Positions 8,095-15,771 are shown, numbered from the stretch's first letter. The stretch: 40,632 bases of DNA from JAOAJC01 sp964481185 (GCA_964481185.1 CAYZSY010000004.1:1-40632); one strand, 5' to 3'. Translations and numbers: made by a program. Notes: generated from the sequence alone by a model not told the origin.

Positions 8095-8676
8095 AAAACT
8101 CAGAGACTTTTTGATATTGTTTTCTTGCCTGACTTTTTTATAAAACTCTGATGGCCAATTTGGTAACTTCTTTCTAAAACTGCGTATACGCTCAAAAAAG
8201 ATGTCTTGCTCACCACGTGTTCTGAGCGTTGAGAGAAATTTAGTGCTATCAAAATTTCTATGTTTATATCTCAAAGACGAATACGCCAAATATAATCTTG
8301 CTGATATCATTCCTTTTGGAATGCAAATTCTGCTAAGACGATCATCACATCCATCCCAATGAAGATCAGTCTCGCCACTTTTCAAAATTACTTTTTCCGG
8401 GTTAAAAGATGGAGAAAGTTTCATAAGCGTTAGACGTGAAAACACTTCCGAGCCATCAGGATCTTTATCTTCTCCTTGCTGGTATCTTATTGCATATCTT
8501 GTGCTTGTAGGAGTATATTCAAGAATTGGTATGCTGGGTGTAATCGATGGCGTGTTAAAATCTGGCAGTGGTCTGATATAAGGCTGTACCGGACTAAACC
8601 CATCATAAAATTCTAGTGCCATATGAGCCAGTTGTTTTTGGGCAATTAATTCTTGAAAAAATCTGTCTAAAATCAT
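8083..8676 (-). CDS. Unknown protein, last gene of the PIN operon
   Basis: I do not recognise this 197-aa soluble protein. It has a helical N-terminus (MILDRFFQELIAQKQLAHMA), a Pro-rich middle (PLPDFNTPSITPSIPILEY), a mixed central region with RYAIRYQQGEDKDPDGSEVF and DLHWDGCDDRLSRICIPKG, and a basic helical C-terminus with many Arg/Lys. No membrane segment or known catalytic motif is visible. Its ATG overlaps the TGA of the upstream gene by ATGA, so the two are translationally coupled. The stop codon lies in the loop of a 10-bp hairpin that starts the stem-loop array. Basic character and association with a PIN nuclease would be compatible with an RNA-binding role, which is speculation. Confidence 0.7.
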   Translation of the reverse strand: MILDRFFQELIAQKQLAHMALEFYDGFSPVQPYIRPLPDFNTPSITPSIPILEYTPTSTRYAIRYQQGEDKDPDGSEVFSRLTLMKLSPSFNPEKVILKSGETDLHWDGCDDRLSRICIPKGMISARLYLAYSSLRYKHRNFDSTKFLSTLRTRGEQDIFFERIRSFRKKLPNWPSEFYKKVRQENNIKKSLSFTMA

Positions 8677-9056
8677 CTATTTAATTCCCTTACTTTTAGT
8701 GATCGGGTTAATCCTGGTTCGTATAGAACTATTAGCTTTTCGATGCCTCCGTTATTCAGTCGTTTAGTCAGTTCTTTCCTTAAATTGTCATATTCTGCTG
8801 CTAATCTTGCAGGCTGTAGGTCAAATCTTTGAAATTCTGGGTTTTTGTGCATTATTTCCTCTCTAGCTTCAAATAACTTTTCATTGGCCGAAGATTCTTT
8901 TATGAATGGGAGAAGATATAGACTTCCTTCTTTTACGATTGCTAGCATAGCGTATATTCCGCCTTGTCTTGCTAAAACTTCTCTCCAAGCATCATAAATT
9001 TCGTTAAGGCCGTCATTCTGTTTTCTTTTGTCTTCAAACGTCATTTTTTTAATCAT
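8673..9056 (-). CDS. Unknown protein, fourth gene of the PIN operon
   Basis: This 127-aa soluble, charged protein was not recognised. A hydrophobic beta-like segment (GGIYAMLAIVKEGSLYLLPF) is followed by helical charged stretches and a final beta-like strand (GGIEKLIVLYEPGL). It starts one base after the stop of the PIN gene and overlaps the next gene by ATGA, so it is an integral operon member. MIKKM at the N-terminus offers a second in-frame ATG 12 bases further in. No membrane segment, signal peptide or metal-binding Cys motif is present. Confidence 0.7.
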   Translation of the reverse strand: MIKKMTFEDKRKQNDGLNEIYDAWREVLARQGGIYAMLAIVKEGSLYLLPFIKESSANEKLFEAREEIMHKNPEFQRFDLQPARLAAEYDNLRKELTKRLNNGGIEKLIVLYEPGLTRSLKVRELNR

Positions 9057-9057
9057 T

Positions 9058-9735
9058 TTACATTTTCTTCAGGATATCAATCTCTTCGAAAGATATTGCC
9101 GCCCCCTTAAATCTTGTGGCGTAAAGCAGAGCTTCAAGAGCTTTTTTGCCCTTAACATCGGTCAATCCTTTTTTATATGCAGAGTAGACTATTTCTGATG
9201 AGCGTATGAATTTGAACTTGGAAAAAGCCCCAAGTTTTTCTTCATCTACATGGACTCTTTTGTGTATTTTCTCAGACATTATCCTTTCCATACTCTCTGG
9301 ATTTTCTGATAGGACTCTTGTCGTTCTTTCATCTATTGCTATTATATTTTTTATATTTAATCTTGTCAGCTCTTTGCTTAAGGCAAGGCACGACATTTCC
9401 CCATCGCTTACAATATTTACCCATTTGTCACCAACTTGGACAGAGTGATTTGCTATTTCTCCAAATTCTTTTGTGTCTTTTTTAATCAACTCATCTGATA
9501 TTCCAATATTGGACGGCAATTCTAAGATTCCCAAATCTATAAGGTTCTGAACTCTTAATGCGCCTAGTTCAAACCTGTAAATTCCTATTGGCCTGTCCAC
9601 AACTTCATATTTTACTTCTTTTGTTATCATAAACTTTCCGTCGAAATCCTCTTTTAGTTTTGTCAACAGGTCAAGAAGTCCATTCATAGAGAGATTTATT
9701 AGCGTGCCTGAGTCGAAGATTAATGCCTTTGTCAT
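9058..9735 (-). CDS. PIN-domain ribonuclease-like protein
   Basis: This 225-aa protein has the PIN nuclease acidic pattern: D8 in IFDSGTLINL, E44 in KYEVV, D111/E113 in SDGEMSCLAL, and D135 in IIAIDERTTR. These are the usual Mg-binding positions of a VapC-like fold with strands in the expected order. It is longer than most VapC toxins (about 130-150 aa), with an insert of about 60 residues between the second and third acidic positions and a C-terminal helical extension. Its ATG directly abuts the TAA of a 48-aa gene that sits where an antitoxin would be expected. The activity would be metal-dependent RNA cleavage; the target is unknown. Toxin, RNA-processing and operon-specific roles are all possible. 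Confidence 0.75.
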   Translation of the reverse strand: MTKALIFDSGTLINLSMNGLLDLLTKLKEDFDGKFMITKEVKYEVVDRPIGIYRFELGALRVQNLIDLGILELPSNIGISDELIKKDTKEFGEIANHSVQVGDKWVNIVSDGEMSCLALSKELTRLNIKNIIAIDERTTRVLSENPESMERIMSEKIHKRVHVDEEKLGAFSKFKFIRSSEIVYSAYKKGLTDVKGKKALEALLYATRFKGAAISFEEIDILKKM

Positions 9736-9882
9736 TTATACCTCTTTGATAATTTTTTTATCTTTTTTATTTAATTTGTATCTTTCTATCTTTTTTATTA
9801 TTTCTAATATCTTAATATTCTTCTCATTATCTAATACATAGTTTTTTCTTTCAAAATCTGTTATAGCAATAGTTTTTCTCAT
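9736..9882 (-). CDS. 48-aa small protein preceding the PIN gene (possible antitoxin)
   Basis: A 48-codon frame begins MRKTIAITDFERKNYVL and ends KKDKKIIKEV. Its ATG overlaps the TGA of the upstream HTH gene by ATGA, and its TAA immediately precedes the PIN gene ATG. Such seamless coupling on both sides argues that it is translated. It is highly charged and helical (NIKILEIIKKIERYKL), with no hydrophobic segment. The size and position are like those of small antitoxins encoded before PIN toxins, but no known antitoxin family is recognised. Confidence 0.65.
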   Translation of the reverse strand: MRKTIAITDFERKNYVLDNEKNIKILEIIKKIERYKLNKKDKKIIKEV

Positions 9883-10439
9883 GAGAAGAAATCCATTGCC
9901 ATCTGCGCTCTTTTTCTAACATCTAGAGTCAGATTATATTTAATGTCTGGAATTTTTGTCTGTCCGGCATACTCTGATAACTCCCATTCTGTTATGCCTA
10001 ATATTTTTGCAGTTTGCCCTAAAGAGATTCCGTGCTCATAAATTTTAGATGCTTTATTTATAGATGCTTTTCTTATTATATCCTGTATGTAGGGTCTGAT
10101 ATTCAGAGAGGTCGAACTAATTGTTTTTCTTGCCATTTCCATAGAATTTTCATATTTTTCTGCATTGTCTTCTTTTAAGGCATCTATTGCAAGCACAAAC
10201 TGCAAATCTATTTTTTTAATGAAAACGTTCCAATTTCTTATTTTGAGGGAGTTCTTTCTCTCTATGAGCTTGCTTAGGGTATAAACAATTACCGCCATGG
10301 TTATATTTCCTGTATCCTGGTGGGTTGACAAGGAGTGTAATGTTTGATTTGAAAGTTCTCCGAGCTTTAGGACATCCTCTGATTTGATTGATTTTCTGAC
10401 ATTTTCAATAACCTCTATTAAGTGTCCAGCTTCTTCCAT
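9879..10439 (-). CDS. Helical protein with C-terminal helix-turn-helix, first gene of the PIN operon
   Basis: This 186-aa protein is almost entirely alpha-helical. Residues about 136-160 (HGISLGQTAKILGITEWELS) match a helix-turn-helix, with the AKILGI turn typical of DNA-binding motifs placed before toxin genes. The N-terminal 120 residues form helices without a recognised family. It leads a five-gene unit and would be the natural autoregulator of that operon, which is inference. The ATG at 10439 lies 25 bases from a TATA box. No membrane segments are seen. Confidence 0.7.
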   Translation of the reverse strand: MEEAGHLIEVIENVRKSIKSEDVLKLGELSNQTLHSLSTHQDTGNITMAVIVYTLSKLIERKNSLKIRNWNVFIKKIDLQFVLAIDALKEDNAEKYENSMEMARKTISSTSLNIRPYIQDIIRKASINKASKIYEHGISLGQTAKILGITEWELSEYAGQTKIPDIKYNLTLDVRKRAQMAMDFFS

Positions 10440-10457
10440 TGAAGAAGCAAGATGAAG

Positions 10458-10469
10458 TTATATTTAAAC
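10458..10469 (-). promoter_or_regulatory. TATA box of the five-gene PIN operon
   Basis: The minus strand reads GTTTAAATATAA, centred 25 bases before the ATG at 10439, giving a leaderless start. It is the only clear promoter for the five coupled genes down to 8083. Confidence 0.6.
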
Positions 10470-10491
10470 TTTGTTCGTTGCGTGTGGGAAG

Positions 10492-10500
10492 ATTAATAAA
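10492..10500 (+). promoter_or_regulatory. TATA-like box of the Fcf1-like PIN gene
   Basis: ATTAATAAA is centred about 26 bases upstream of the ATG at 10522, in the divergent spacer shared with the PIN operon. Confidence 0.45.
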
Positions 10501-10521
10501 TTCTGGTCTCTTTAATATAGG

Positions 10522-10887
10522 ATGGAAGTTTTGCTTGACAGCAGTTTTATTGTTTCGTGCATAAAGCATAATATAGATTTTATTGCAGAGCTTGAAGGAA
10601 TGGGTTTCAAGGTTCTTCTTCCGAAAGAGGTTTTTGAAGAAATTAAAGATTTAAGATTAAATTCAGACCGCAATACCAAGGTTGCGTGCGAGGTTGCTCT
10701 AGAGATGCTTAAGAAAAGAAAAGTAAGAGAAATCTCACTTGGCAAAAAGCCAGTTGATTTGGGATTAATTGAGATGGGGAAGAGGGGGGCATATATCGCG
10801 ACTCTAGATACAGTAATAAAGAGACAGATTCCAAATAAAGTTGTTATAGCTGAACATTCAAACAATCTTTTAGTAGAGAGAAGCTGA
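10522..10887 (+). CDS. Fcf1/Utp24-like PIN-domain protein
   Basis: This 121-aa protein starts MEVLLDSSFIVSCIKHNIDF, with the first PIN aspartate at D6. It then has the acidic stretch LPKEVFEEIKDL, and later AYIATLDTVIKRQIPNKVVI with the D of the fourth PIN position. Order and length fit the archaeal Fcf1/Utp24-like PIN family, implicated in rRNA processing in eukaryotes and usually encoded near aIF2-gamma and rpoE in archaea. Here it lies apart from that cluster. A leaderless start is supported by the upstream TATA. Its 3' end overlaps the convergent phosphatase-like gene by 18 bases. Confidence 0.75.
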   Translation: MEVLLDSSFIVSCIKHNIDFIAELEGMGFKVLLPKEVFEEIKDLRLNSDRNTKVACEVALEMLKKRKVREISLGKKPVDLGLIEMGKRGAYIATLDTVIKRQIPNKVVIAEHSNNLLVERS

Positions 10888-11391
10888 TTTTTTAGTTTTT
10901 AACGAAGCAACATACTTTTCAATACCTTCCCTGACTTTTATTCTCATGTCTTCTTTTTCCCAGCCCATTGAGGGGATGTTAAGGCAGAATATCTCTCCAT
11001 TGTAAAATATTTTCTGCCCTTTTGTTTTTCTAGAATATATAATCTCATTACAACTCTGTTCAATAGAGGTTTCCATAACAAAAACTGCGTCTATTTTATC
11101 TCCGTTACGAGAATGATTGAAAAGACTTCCTTCTTCCAAATTTAGGTATGGGAGCCTCATTTCAATTGGCTTTCCGTATATTAGACAAGAATAAAGATTA
11201 TGTGCTTCTGTGCAGTATGCTTCTATTTCGAGGTTTCTTTCTCTGGCAATTTCTTCTGCCATTCTTGCTGCTGCGGGGCTTCTGCATCTTGCTGAGCCGC
11301 ATACATACAGGTAAACTTCACTCACGAGTTTTTCTAGGATTTGATGTTTAAAAAGATTATCTGTGTTGTATTTTGTCATTTTTTTAATCAT
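10870..11391 (-). CDS. Low-molecular-weight protein tyrosine phosphatase-like protein
   Basis: The 173-aa protein carries the P-loop C31-G-S-A-R-C-R37-S38, a CX5RS signature as in LMW tyrosine phosphatases and ArsC-type arsenate reductases. It is followed by a helix (PAAARMAEEIARERNLEIEA) as in that family. A later strand KIDAVFVMET also fits. The catalytic Asp-Pro of the usual C-terminal DP loop is not obvious; the equivalent region reads LNIPSMGWEKED. The activity is therefore uncertain: phosphatase, reductase, or an inactive relative. MIKKM gives a second ATG 12 bases downstream. It is divergent from the helicase gene and shares the palindromic box at 11411-11420. Confidence 0.65.
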   Translation of the reverse strand: MIKKMTKYNTDNLFKHQILEKLVSEVYLYVCGSARCRSPAAARMAEEIARERNLEIEAYCTEAHNLYSCLIYGKPIEMRLPYLNLEEGSLFNHSRNGDKIDAVFVMETSIEQSCNEIIYSRKTKGQKIFYNGEIFCLNIPSMGWEKEDMRIKVREGIEKYVASLKTKKSASLY

Positions 11392-11410
11392 AACAATTTT
11401 TTTAAACTGG

Positions 11411-11420
11411 CTTTATAAAG
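11411..11420. promoter_or_regulatory. Palindromic TATA box CTTTATAAAG shared by divergent genes
   Basis: The 10-base palindrome CTTTATAAAG is centred 24 bases before the phosphatase-like ATG (11391) and 22 bases before the helicase ATG at 11437. One symmetric TATA box could drive both leaderless genes. A second AT-rich stretch at 11397-11406 could instead serve an upstream helicase start at 11428. Confidence 0.55.
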
Positions 11421-11427
11421 TAAATTG

Positions 11428-13446
11428 ATGAAGAGGATGAAGTTTAATTCTAGAGGACAATTAGTGAGCGTTGATTCTGGACTGAGCGATTATCTCTCAG
11501 ATAGTTGTGACTTTGAAAAAGATGGCATCCATTTAAAAAAGTCAAGTGAGCTTGAATTTTTAAAAGAAAGGAATAATTTTGAATCTGTTGTAGACAATTC
11601 TTCTTGGAATCTCAATTCTGATTCTGGAAAGCTTCTTCCTTTAAAATTTTCAAATGGCAAAACGCAGGAAGATGTTGTAAATGAAGTTGTTGAGTTGATA
11701 AAAGGCGGTACAAAAGTTGTTCTTATTCATGGAATGTGCGGTACAGGCAAGAGTGCAATTGCACTGAATATAGCAAGGATTCTTGGCAAGACGTCTATTG
11801 TTGTTCCAGTCAAGGGTTTGCAAAGACAATATGAAGAAGATTATATGAATAAAAAATATCTCATCAAACCAAATGGAAGAAGAATGAAGATAGCAATGAT
11901 AACTGGGAGAGGAAATCACGACTCTATTATCCAACCCGGAGTGCCTTGTGATGAGCCAACTCTTCCAGAACTTATAAAACTAACAGAGAAAAATTATGAT
12001 AAAATAGAAGAATATTATCTCTTGAATCCGATGATTCGTGGCAAGGATATGCCAGACATAAAGCAACTTAAGAGAATCTCTGTTGCTCCTGCTAATCCTT
12101 ATTGGAGCCCAATTTTGCCCTCTATTTATGAAGCGCCACTAAGAGATGCAAGAAAGAAGAAATATATGGGCTTGAATGGAAAAGAGTTTGTCTTTTATCA
12201 CAGAAAAGATGGTTGTTCTTATTATGACCAATATCAGGCTTATATAGATGCAGATGTTATTATCTTTAATTCAGCAAAATATAAAATAGAAGTAGCTCTT
12301 GACAGGAAACCTCTTACAGAAGTTGATATCATAGATGAAGCTGACGAATTTCTGGACAACTTCTCTGCAGAAGAAGAAATTAATTTAACAAGACTTTCAA
12401 ATTCAATCAAAACAATAAATTTGGAAAGCCCTGATGCTAAAATTGTTATTGAGAACGTACAAGAACTTATTGAGCTTGAGGAAAAGAATAAGCAAGCTCT
12501 TGGAATTGATAAAAACTCAATTTTTCGCATAGGAGAAACAAAAATAGAGAAGATTTTAAGATTGTTTTTGGAAAATAGGGAGATAGAATCTGAAGCTTCT
12601 CTTGATGAACTCAATTATACCAATCATGCCATTGAAGTTGCAAAAATGTTTGAAGATAATCTTGAAGATTGTTATCTTACATTTGAGAAAAGGGAAAAAG
12701 ACCTCTATGTTCACCTTGTTGCAGCAAATTTATCAAAGAGATTTAAAGAGATTATTGATAAGAATAAAGCATTGGTTTTAATGTCTGGAACACTTCATTC
12801 TTCAGAGGTTCTTAGAAAAGTTTTTGGACTAGATGATTTTAAAATTGTAGAAGCCGAGACGTTGCATCAAGGTTCTATAGATATAACAAAAAGCGGAAAG
12901 GAGTTTGACTGCAAATATGCTAATTTTGCAGCAAATAGGTTTACAAGAAAAGATTATATTCTTGCACTTGCCGCTTCTATTGAAAAGGCAAAGAAGCCGA
13001 TTCTGGTGCATGTAAATGCATTTGAAGATTTACCTACAGAAATGGAAATTGCAGAATTTGGGATAAAGGAAGTTATGTCAAAAGAGAGATTAATGGCTCT
13101 TCAGACCAATGACAAAACTGGAAAATCGATTTCAATGTTCAAGTCAAAACTAAGCGATGTTCTATTCACAACAAAATGCTCAAGAGGTGTTGATTTTCCT
13201 GGAGAAATATGCAATTCTGTTGTTTTTACTAAGTATCCAAATCCTAATGTTAAGGGGACTTTCTGGAAGGTTCTTGAAAAGACCCATCCAGATTACTATT
13301 GGGATTTTTATAAAGATAAAGCAAGAAGAGACTTCTTGCAAAGAATTTACAGAGCCCTAAGAAGCAAAGACGACCATGTTTATGTTTTATCTCCGGATTT
13401 GAGAGTTCTGGATGCAGTAAGAAACTTGCAGATTGCAGAGAGATAA
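11428..13446 (+). CDS. Superfamily 2 DNA helicase, XPD/DinG (Rad3) family, lacking Fe-S cysteines
   Basis: This protein of about 672 aa has Walker A GMCGTGKSA (residues about 102-110), motif II IIDEADEF (about 302), an SGT motif (LVLMSGTLHSSEVL), motif V SRGVDFPG (about 585) and motif VI QRIYRALRS (about 638). Motif order and the long insert between I and II match Rad3/XPD/DinG helicases, ATP-driven 5'-3' DNA helicases of repair. In XPD the insert holds four cysteines for a 4Fe-4S cluster. Here only two cysteines (PCDE and GCSYY) are present, so the cluster is probably lost or altered. ATGs exist at 11428 and 11437; the palindromic TATA favours 11437. It ends two bases before the convergent serS. 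Confidence 0.8.
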   Translation: MKRMKFNSRGQLVSVDSGLSDYLSDSCDFEKDGIHLKKSSELEFLKERNNFESVVDNSSWNLNSDSGKLLPLKFSNGKTQEDVVNEVVELIKGGTKVVLIHGMCGTGKSAIALNIARILGKTSIVVPVKGLQRQYEEDYMNKKYLIKPNGRRMKIAMITGRGNHDSIIQPGVPCDEPTLPELIKLTEKNYDKIEEYYLLNPMIRGKDMPDIKQLKRISVAPANPYWSPILPSIYEAPLRDARKKKYMGLNGKEFVFYHRKDGCSYYDQYQAYIDADVIIFNSAKYKIEVALDRKPLTEVDIIDEADEFLDNFSAEEEINLTRLSNSIKTINLESPDAKIVIENVQELIELEEKNKQALGIDKNSIFRIGETKIEKILRLFLENREIESEASLDELNYTNHAIEVAKMFEDNLEDCYLTFEKREKDLYVHLVAANLSKRFKEIIDKNKALVLMSGTLHSSEVLRKVFGLDDFKIVEAETLHQGSIDITKSGKEFDCKYANFAANRFTRKDYILALAASIEKAKKPILVHVNAFEDLPTEMEIAEFGIKEVMSKERLMALQTNDKTGKSISMFKSKLSDVLFTTKCSRGVDFPGEICNSVVFTKYPNPNVKGTFWKVLEKTHPDYYWDFYKDKARRDFLQRIYRALRSKDDHVYVLSPDLRVLDAVRNLQIAER

Positions 13447-13448
13447 GG

Positions 13449-14765
13449 TTATTTCTTTCCTTCTTTTATCTTTATTTTATGCTTTAATGGTTTTCCTATG
13501 ATTTTCTTGCCGTTCATATATTTTACAAGAGCATTCGGGACTTTTATTGTTCCGTCTTTTTGCTGATAATTTTCAAGTATTGCCACCAGCATTCTTGAGG
13601 TTGCTATTGCCGTATCATTTAGTGTATGCACAATAACTCTTTCACCTTTCTTGTTGAAATATTTTATTCCAAGTTTTCTCGCCTGATAATCCGTGCAATT
13701 TGATAGAGAACCCAATTCTTCATACTTCTTTGTTGTCGGGCGATAAACCTCAAAGTCTGCACTTCTATATTTCCAATCAGCTAAATCTCCTGAACAAATT
13801 TCTAACCATCTGTAAGGCAACCCAAGGGCTTTTAGAATTTCATCAGAGTTTTTCATTAATTCTTGATATAGTTTCTCTGACTCTTCCGGCTTGCAGAATA
13901 TAAATTGCTCTACTTTGTTGAATTGGTGAGTTCTCCAGAGTCCTTTCTCGTTTATTCCGTGTGAGCCGACTTCTTTTCTGAAACACATTGAATAAGAAAA
14001 ATATTTTTTAGGCAGTTCTGCTTCCTGGAATGTTTTTTCTGAATGCATTGCAAGAAGAGCCTGTTCTGCTGTTCCTATAAGATGAAGGTCTTCGTCTTTT
14101 ATGTCATAAACTGATTGAGCTATTGCTTCTTTGTTCATTGAAGCATAAATGGCCTTTTTATTTAACATTAATGGGGGCTCTATATATTCATAACCCTTTT
14201 TTGCCATAAAATCTATTGCAAATCTTATAAGAGCTTGATTAAGCATTGCAAAGTCTCCCTTGAGATAGTAAAACCCGTTTCCTGAAACTCTTGCCGAAGC
14301 ATCAAAATCTGCTATTCCAAGAGCCTCTGCAAGCTGAACGTGATTTTTTATTTCAAACTTAAATGAAGGGACTTTCCCCCATTTTTTAATTTCTATATTC
14401 TGCGAAGCATCTTTTCCTGCCGGAGTGTTATCTGATACTATGTTGGGAATCTGGAGCATAATATCATTAATTTTCTCCTGCAAAATGTCTGCTTTTTTTT
14501 CTATTTCTTCAATCTGCTCAGGAATTCTCTTTGCTTTCTTCAGCAAATCGGATGTATTATTTCCAGCTTTTCTTATTTCGTTTATTTGCTTTGATATGGA
14601 GTTTCTTTCTGCTCTTAAACCATCAGATTCTGTCTTTAATTTTCTCCATTCTTCGTCCAACCCACGAACTTCGTCTATGAGAGAGATTTTGCTGTCCTGG
14701 AATTTCTTTTTTAAATTCTCTTTTACCAGCCCTCTGTTTTCCCTTATTATCTTTATGTCAAGCAT
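13449..14765 (-). CDS. serS: Seryl-tRNA synthetase
   Basis: The 438-aa class II synthetase charges tRNA-Ser in the cytoplasm. Residues 1-110 form the antiparallel coiled-coil arm that grips the long variable arm of tRNA-Ser (LDEEWRKLKTESDGLRAERN...). The core follows with motif 2 (FRKEVGSHG...LWRTHQFNKVEQF) and motif 3 (NDTAIATSRMLVAILENYQ). The ACSGD-like CSGDLADWKYRSADFEV is typical of SerRS. Length matches the common (bacterial/archaeal canonical) type, not the rare methanogen type. Two of its substrates, tRNA-Ser(GGA) and tRNA-Ser(CGA), are also in this window. Confidence 0.96.
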   Translation of the reverse strand: MLDIKIIRENRGLVKENLKKKFQDSKISLIDEVRGLDEEWRKLKTESDGLRAERNSISKQINEIRKAGNNTSDLLKKAKRIPEQIEEIEKKADILQEKINDIMLQIPNIVSDNTPAGKDASQNIEIKKWGKVPSFKFEIKNHVQLAEALGIADFDASARVSGNGFYYLKGDFAMLNQALIRFAIDFMAKKGYEYIEPPLMLNKKAIYASMNKEAIAQSVYDIKDEDLHLIGTAEQALLAMHSEKTFQEAELPKKYFSYSMCFRKEVGSHGINEKGLWRTHQFNKVEQFIFCKPEESEKLYQELMKNSDEILKALGLPYRWLEICSGDLADWKYRSADFEVYRPTTKKYEELGSLSNCTDYQARKLGIKYFNKKGERVIVHTLNDTAIATSRMLVAILENYQQKDGTIKVPNALVKYMNGKKIIGKPLKHKIKIKEGKK

Positions 14766-14784
14766 ATATAAACAAGAAAAGGAT

Positions 14785-14795
14785 AATATTTAAAG
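14785..14795 (-). promoter_or_regulatory. TATA box of serS
   Basis: The minus strand reads CTTTAAATATT, centred 25 bases before the ATG at 14765, so serS is probably leaderless. Confidence 0.6.
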
Positions 14796-14840
14796 CTTAA
14801 GTTGTGTTTTTGGAATATCACTAATATCATATATCATATT

Positions 14841-14986
14841 CATCTCAAACGCGGAAACTTCGGTTTCCTCGAAGGCTGAGATGAAAGAGCCGAGCGCACA
14901 CGCGGCGTGCTCGGCTCGCTCATATTCTTAAGTAAAGATTTAAAGATTCTGACAAATCTTTAGAACATTCCGTCGAAACGACGGAA
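14841..14986. repeat. Four GC-rich stem-loops between divergent serS and rps10
   Basis: The spacer contains four stem-loops. (a) CATCTCA/TGAGATG (14841-14883) encloses GGAAAC-TTCG-GTTTCC, a classic C(UUCG)G tetraloop. (b) GAGCCGAGC/GCTCGGCTC (14887-14917) has 9 bp. (c) AAAGATTT/AAATCTTT is at 14934-14961. (d) TTCCGTCG-AAA-CGACGGAA is at 14968-14986. The block is much richer in G+C than its surroundings. It lies upstream of both TATA boxes, so these hairpins are not terminators of either gene. Together with the flanking promoters they fill the whole 252-base gap; no ORF is supported. Confidence 0.7.
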
Positions 14987-14998
14987 GCTTTAAAAAGC
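14987..14998 (+). promoter_or_regulatory. TATA box of rps10
   Basis: GCTTTAAAAAGC is centred 25 bases before the ATG at 15018 and directly abuts stem-loop (d). Confidence 0.6.
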
Positions 14999-15017
14999 AT
15001 TTTCTATAACTTAAACT

Positions 15018-15326
15018 ATGGCGAAGGTAAGAATAAAATTAAGCAGCATAGACATAGGAACATTGAACCCAGTTATAGAATCAATTAAAGAGATTGCAAG
15101 CAGGGCAGGTGTTGCTATAAGAGGGCCTATTCCAATACCAACAAAGAAATTAAAGGTAACCACGAGAAAATCTCCATGCGGGAACGGCACTGCAACTTTT
15201 GACAAGTTTGAGATGAGAGTTCACAGAAGAATAATTGACTTGCCGGCTGAAGACAGAGTTCTTCATCCCATAATGAAGCTCCAAATTCCAAGAACAGTCC
15301 AGATAAAGATTGAGATGAAGGAGTAG
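15018..15326 (+). CDS. rps10: Small ribosomal subunit protein uS10
   Basis: The 102-aa sequence MAKVRIKLSSIDIGTLNPVI, then GPIPIPTKKLKVTTRKSPCG and VHRRIIDLPA is a full-length archaeal uS10. The long loop that contacts the 30S head is conserved. In many archaea rps10 follows tuf; here it leads a unit with dut, 13 bases downstream. The start is supported by a TATA box 25 bases upstream. Confidence 0.95.
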   Translation: MAKVRIKLSSIDIGTLNPVIESIKEIASRAGVAIRGPIPIPTKKLKVTTRKSPCGNGTATFDKFEMRVHRRIIDLPAEDRVLHPIMKLQIPRTVQIKIEMKE

Positions 15327-15339
15327 ATTTGAACGGTTT

Positions 15340-15771
15340 ATGGCAAAAATTCCTGTAAAGATAAAACTTATGCATCCAGATGCAAAAGTCCCGATTTATG
15401 GAACAGAGCATTCTGCAGGATTTGATGTTTATGCTACAGAAGAGGTTGTTCTTGAGCCTGGAAAGCAGACAATTGTTAACACTGGAATTGCAATGGAAAT
15501 CGAGGAAGGATATTGCGTGCAATTCTGGGACAGGGGAGGAATGGGCGCAAAAGGAATACATCATTTTGCAGGATTGATTGATTCTGATTACAGGGGAGAG
15601 TTTAAGGTTGTGCTTTTTAATTCAACAAAAGAGCCTTATAAAATTGAGAAAGGGGATAGGATAATACAGGCAGTTGTTCTGCCTGTTGTGCAGGCTGATT
15701 TCCAGATTGCTGATAATTTATCTGAGACAAAAAGGGGAGACGGCAGATTTCATTCAACAGGGAAAAAATAA
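15340..15771 (+). CDS. dut: Deoxyuridine 5'-triphosphate nucleotidohydrolase (dUTPase)
   Basis: The 143-aa protein hydrolyses dUTP to dUMP and pyrophosphate, keeping uracil out of DNA and supplying the thymidylate precursor. All five trimeric-dUTPase motifs are present in order: SAGFDVYA, DRGGMGAKGI, GLIDSDYRGEFKV, GDRIIQAVV and the C-terminal RGDGRFHSTG that closes the active site. Motif 2 departs from the usual RSGLA-KGI form: its RSG becomes RGG, so the usual motif Ser is Gly. It sits between rps10 and a ThyX-like gene, a sensible pathway neighbour. Confidence 0.92.
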   Translation: MAKIPVKIKLMHPDAKVPIYGTEHSAGFDVYATEEVVLEPGKQTIVNTGIAMEIEEGYCVQFWDRGGMGAKGIHHFAGLIDSDYRGEFKVVLFNSTKEPYKIEKGDRIIQAVVLPVVQADFQIADNLSETKRGDGRFHSTGKK

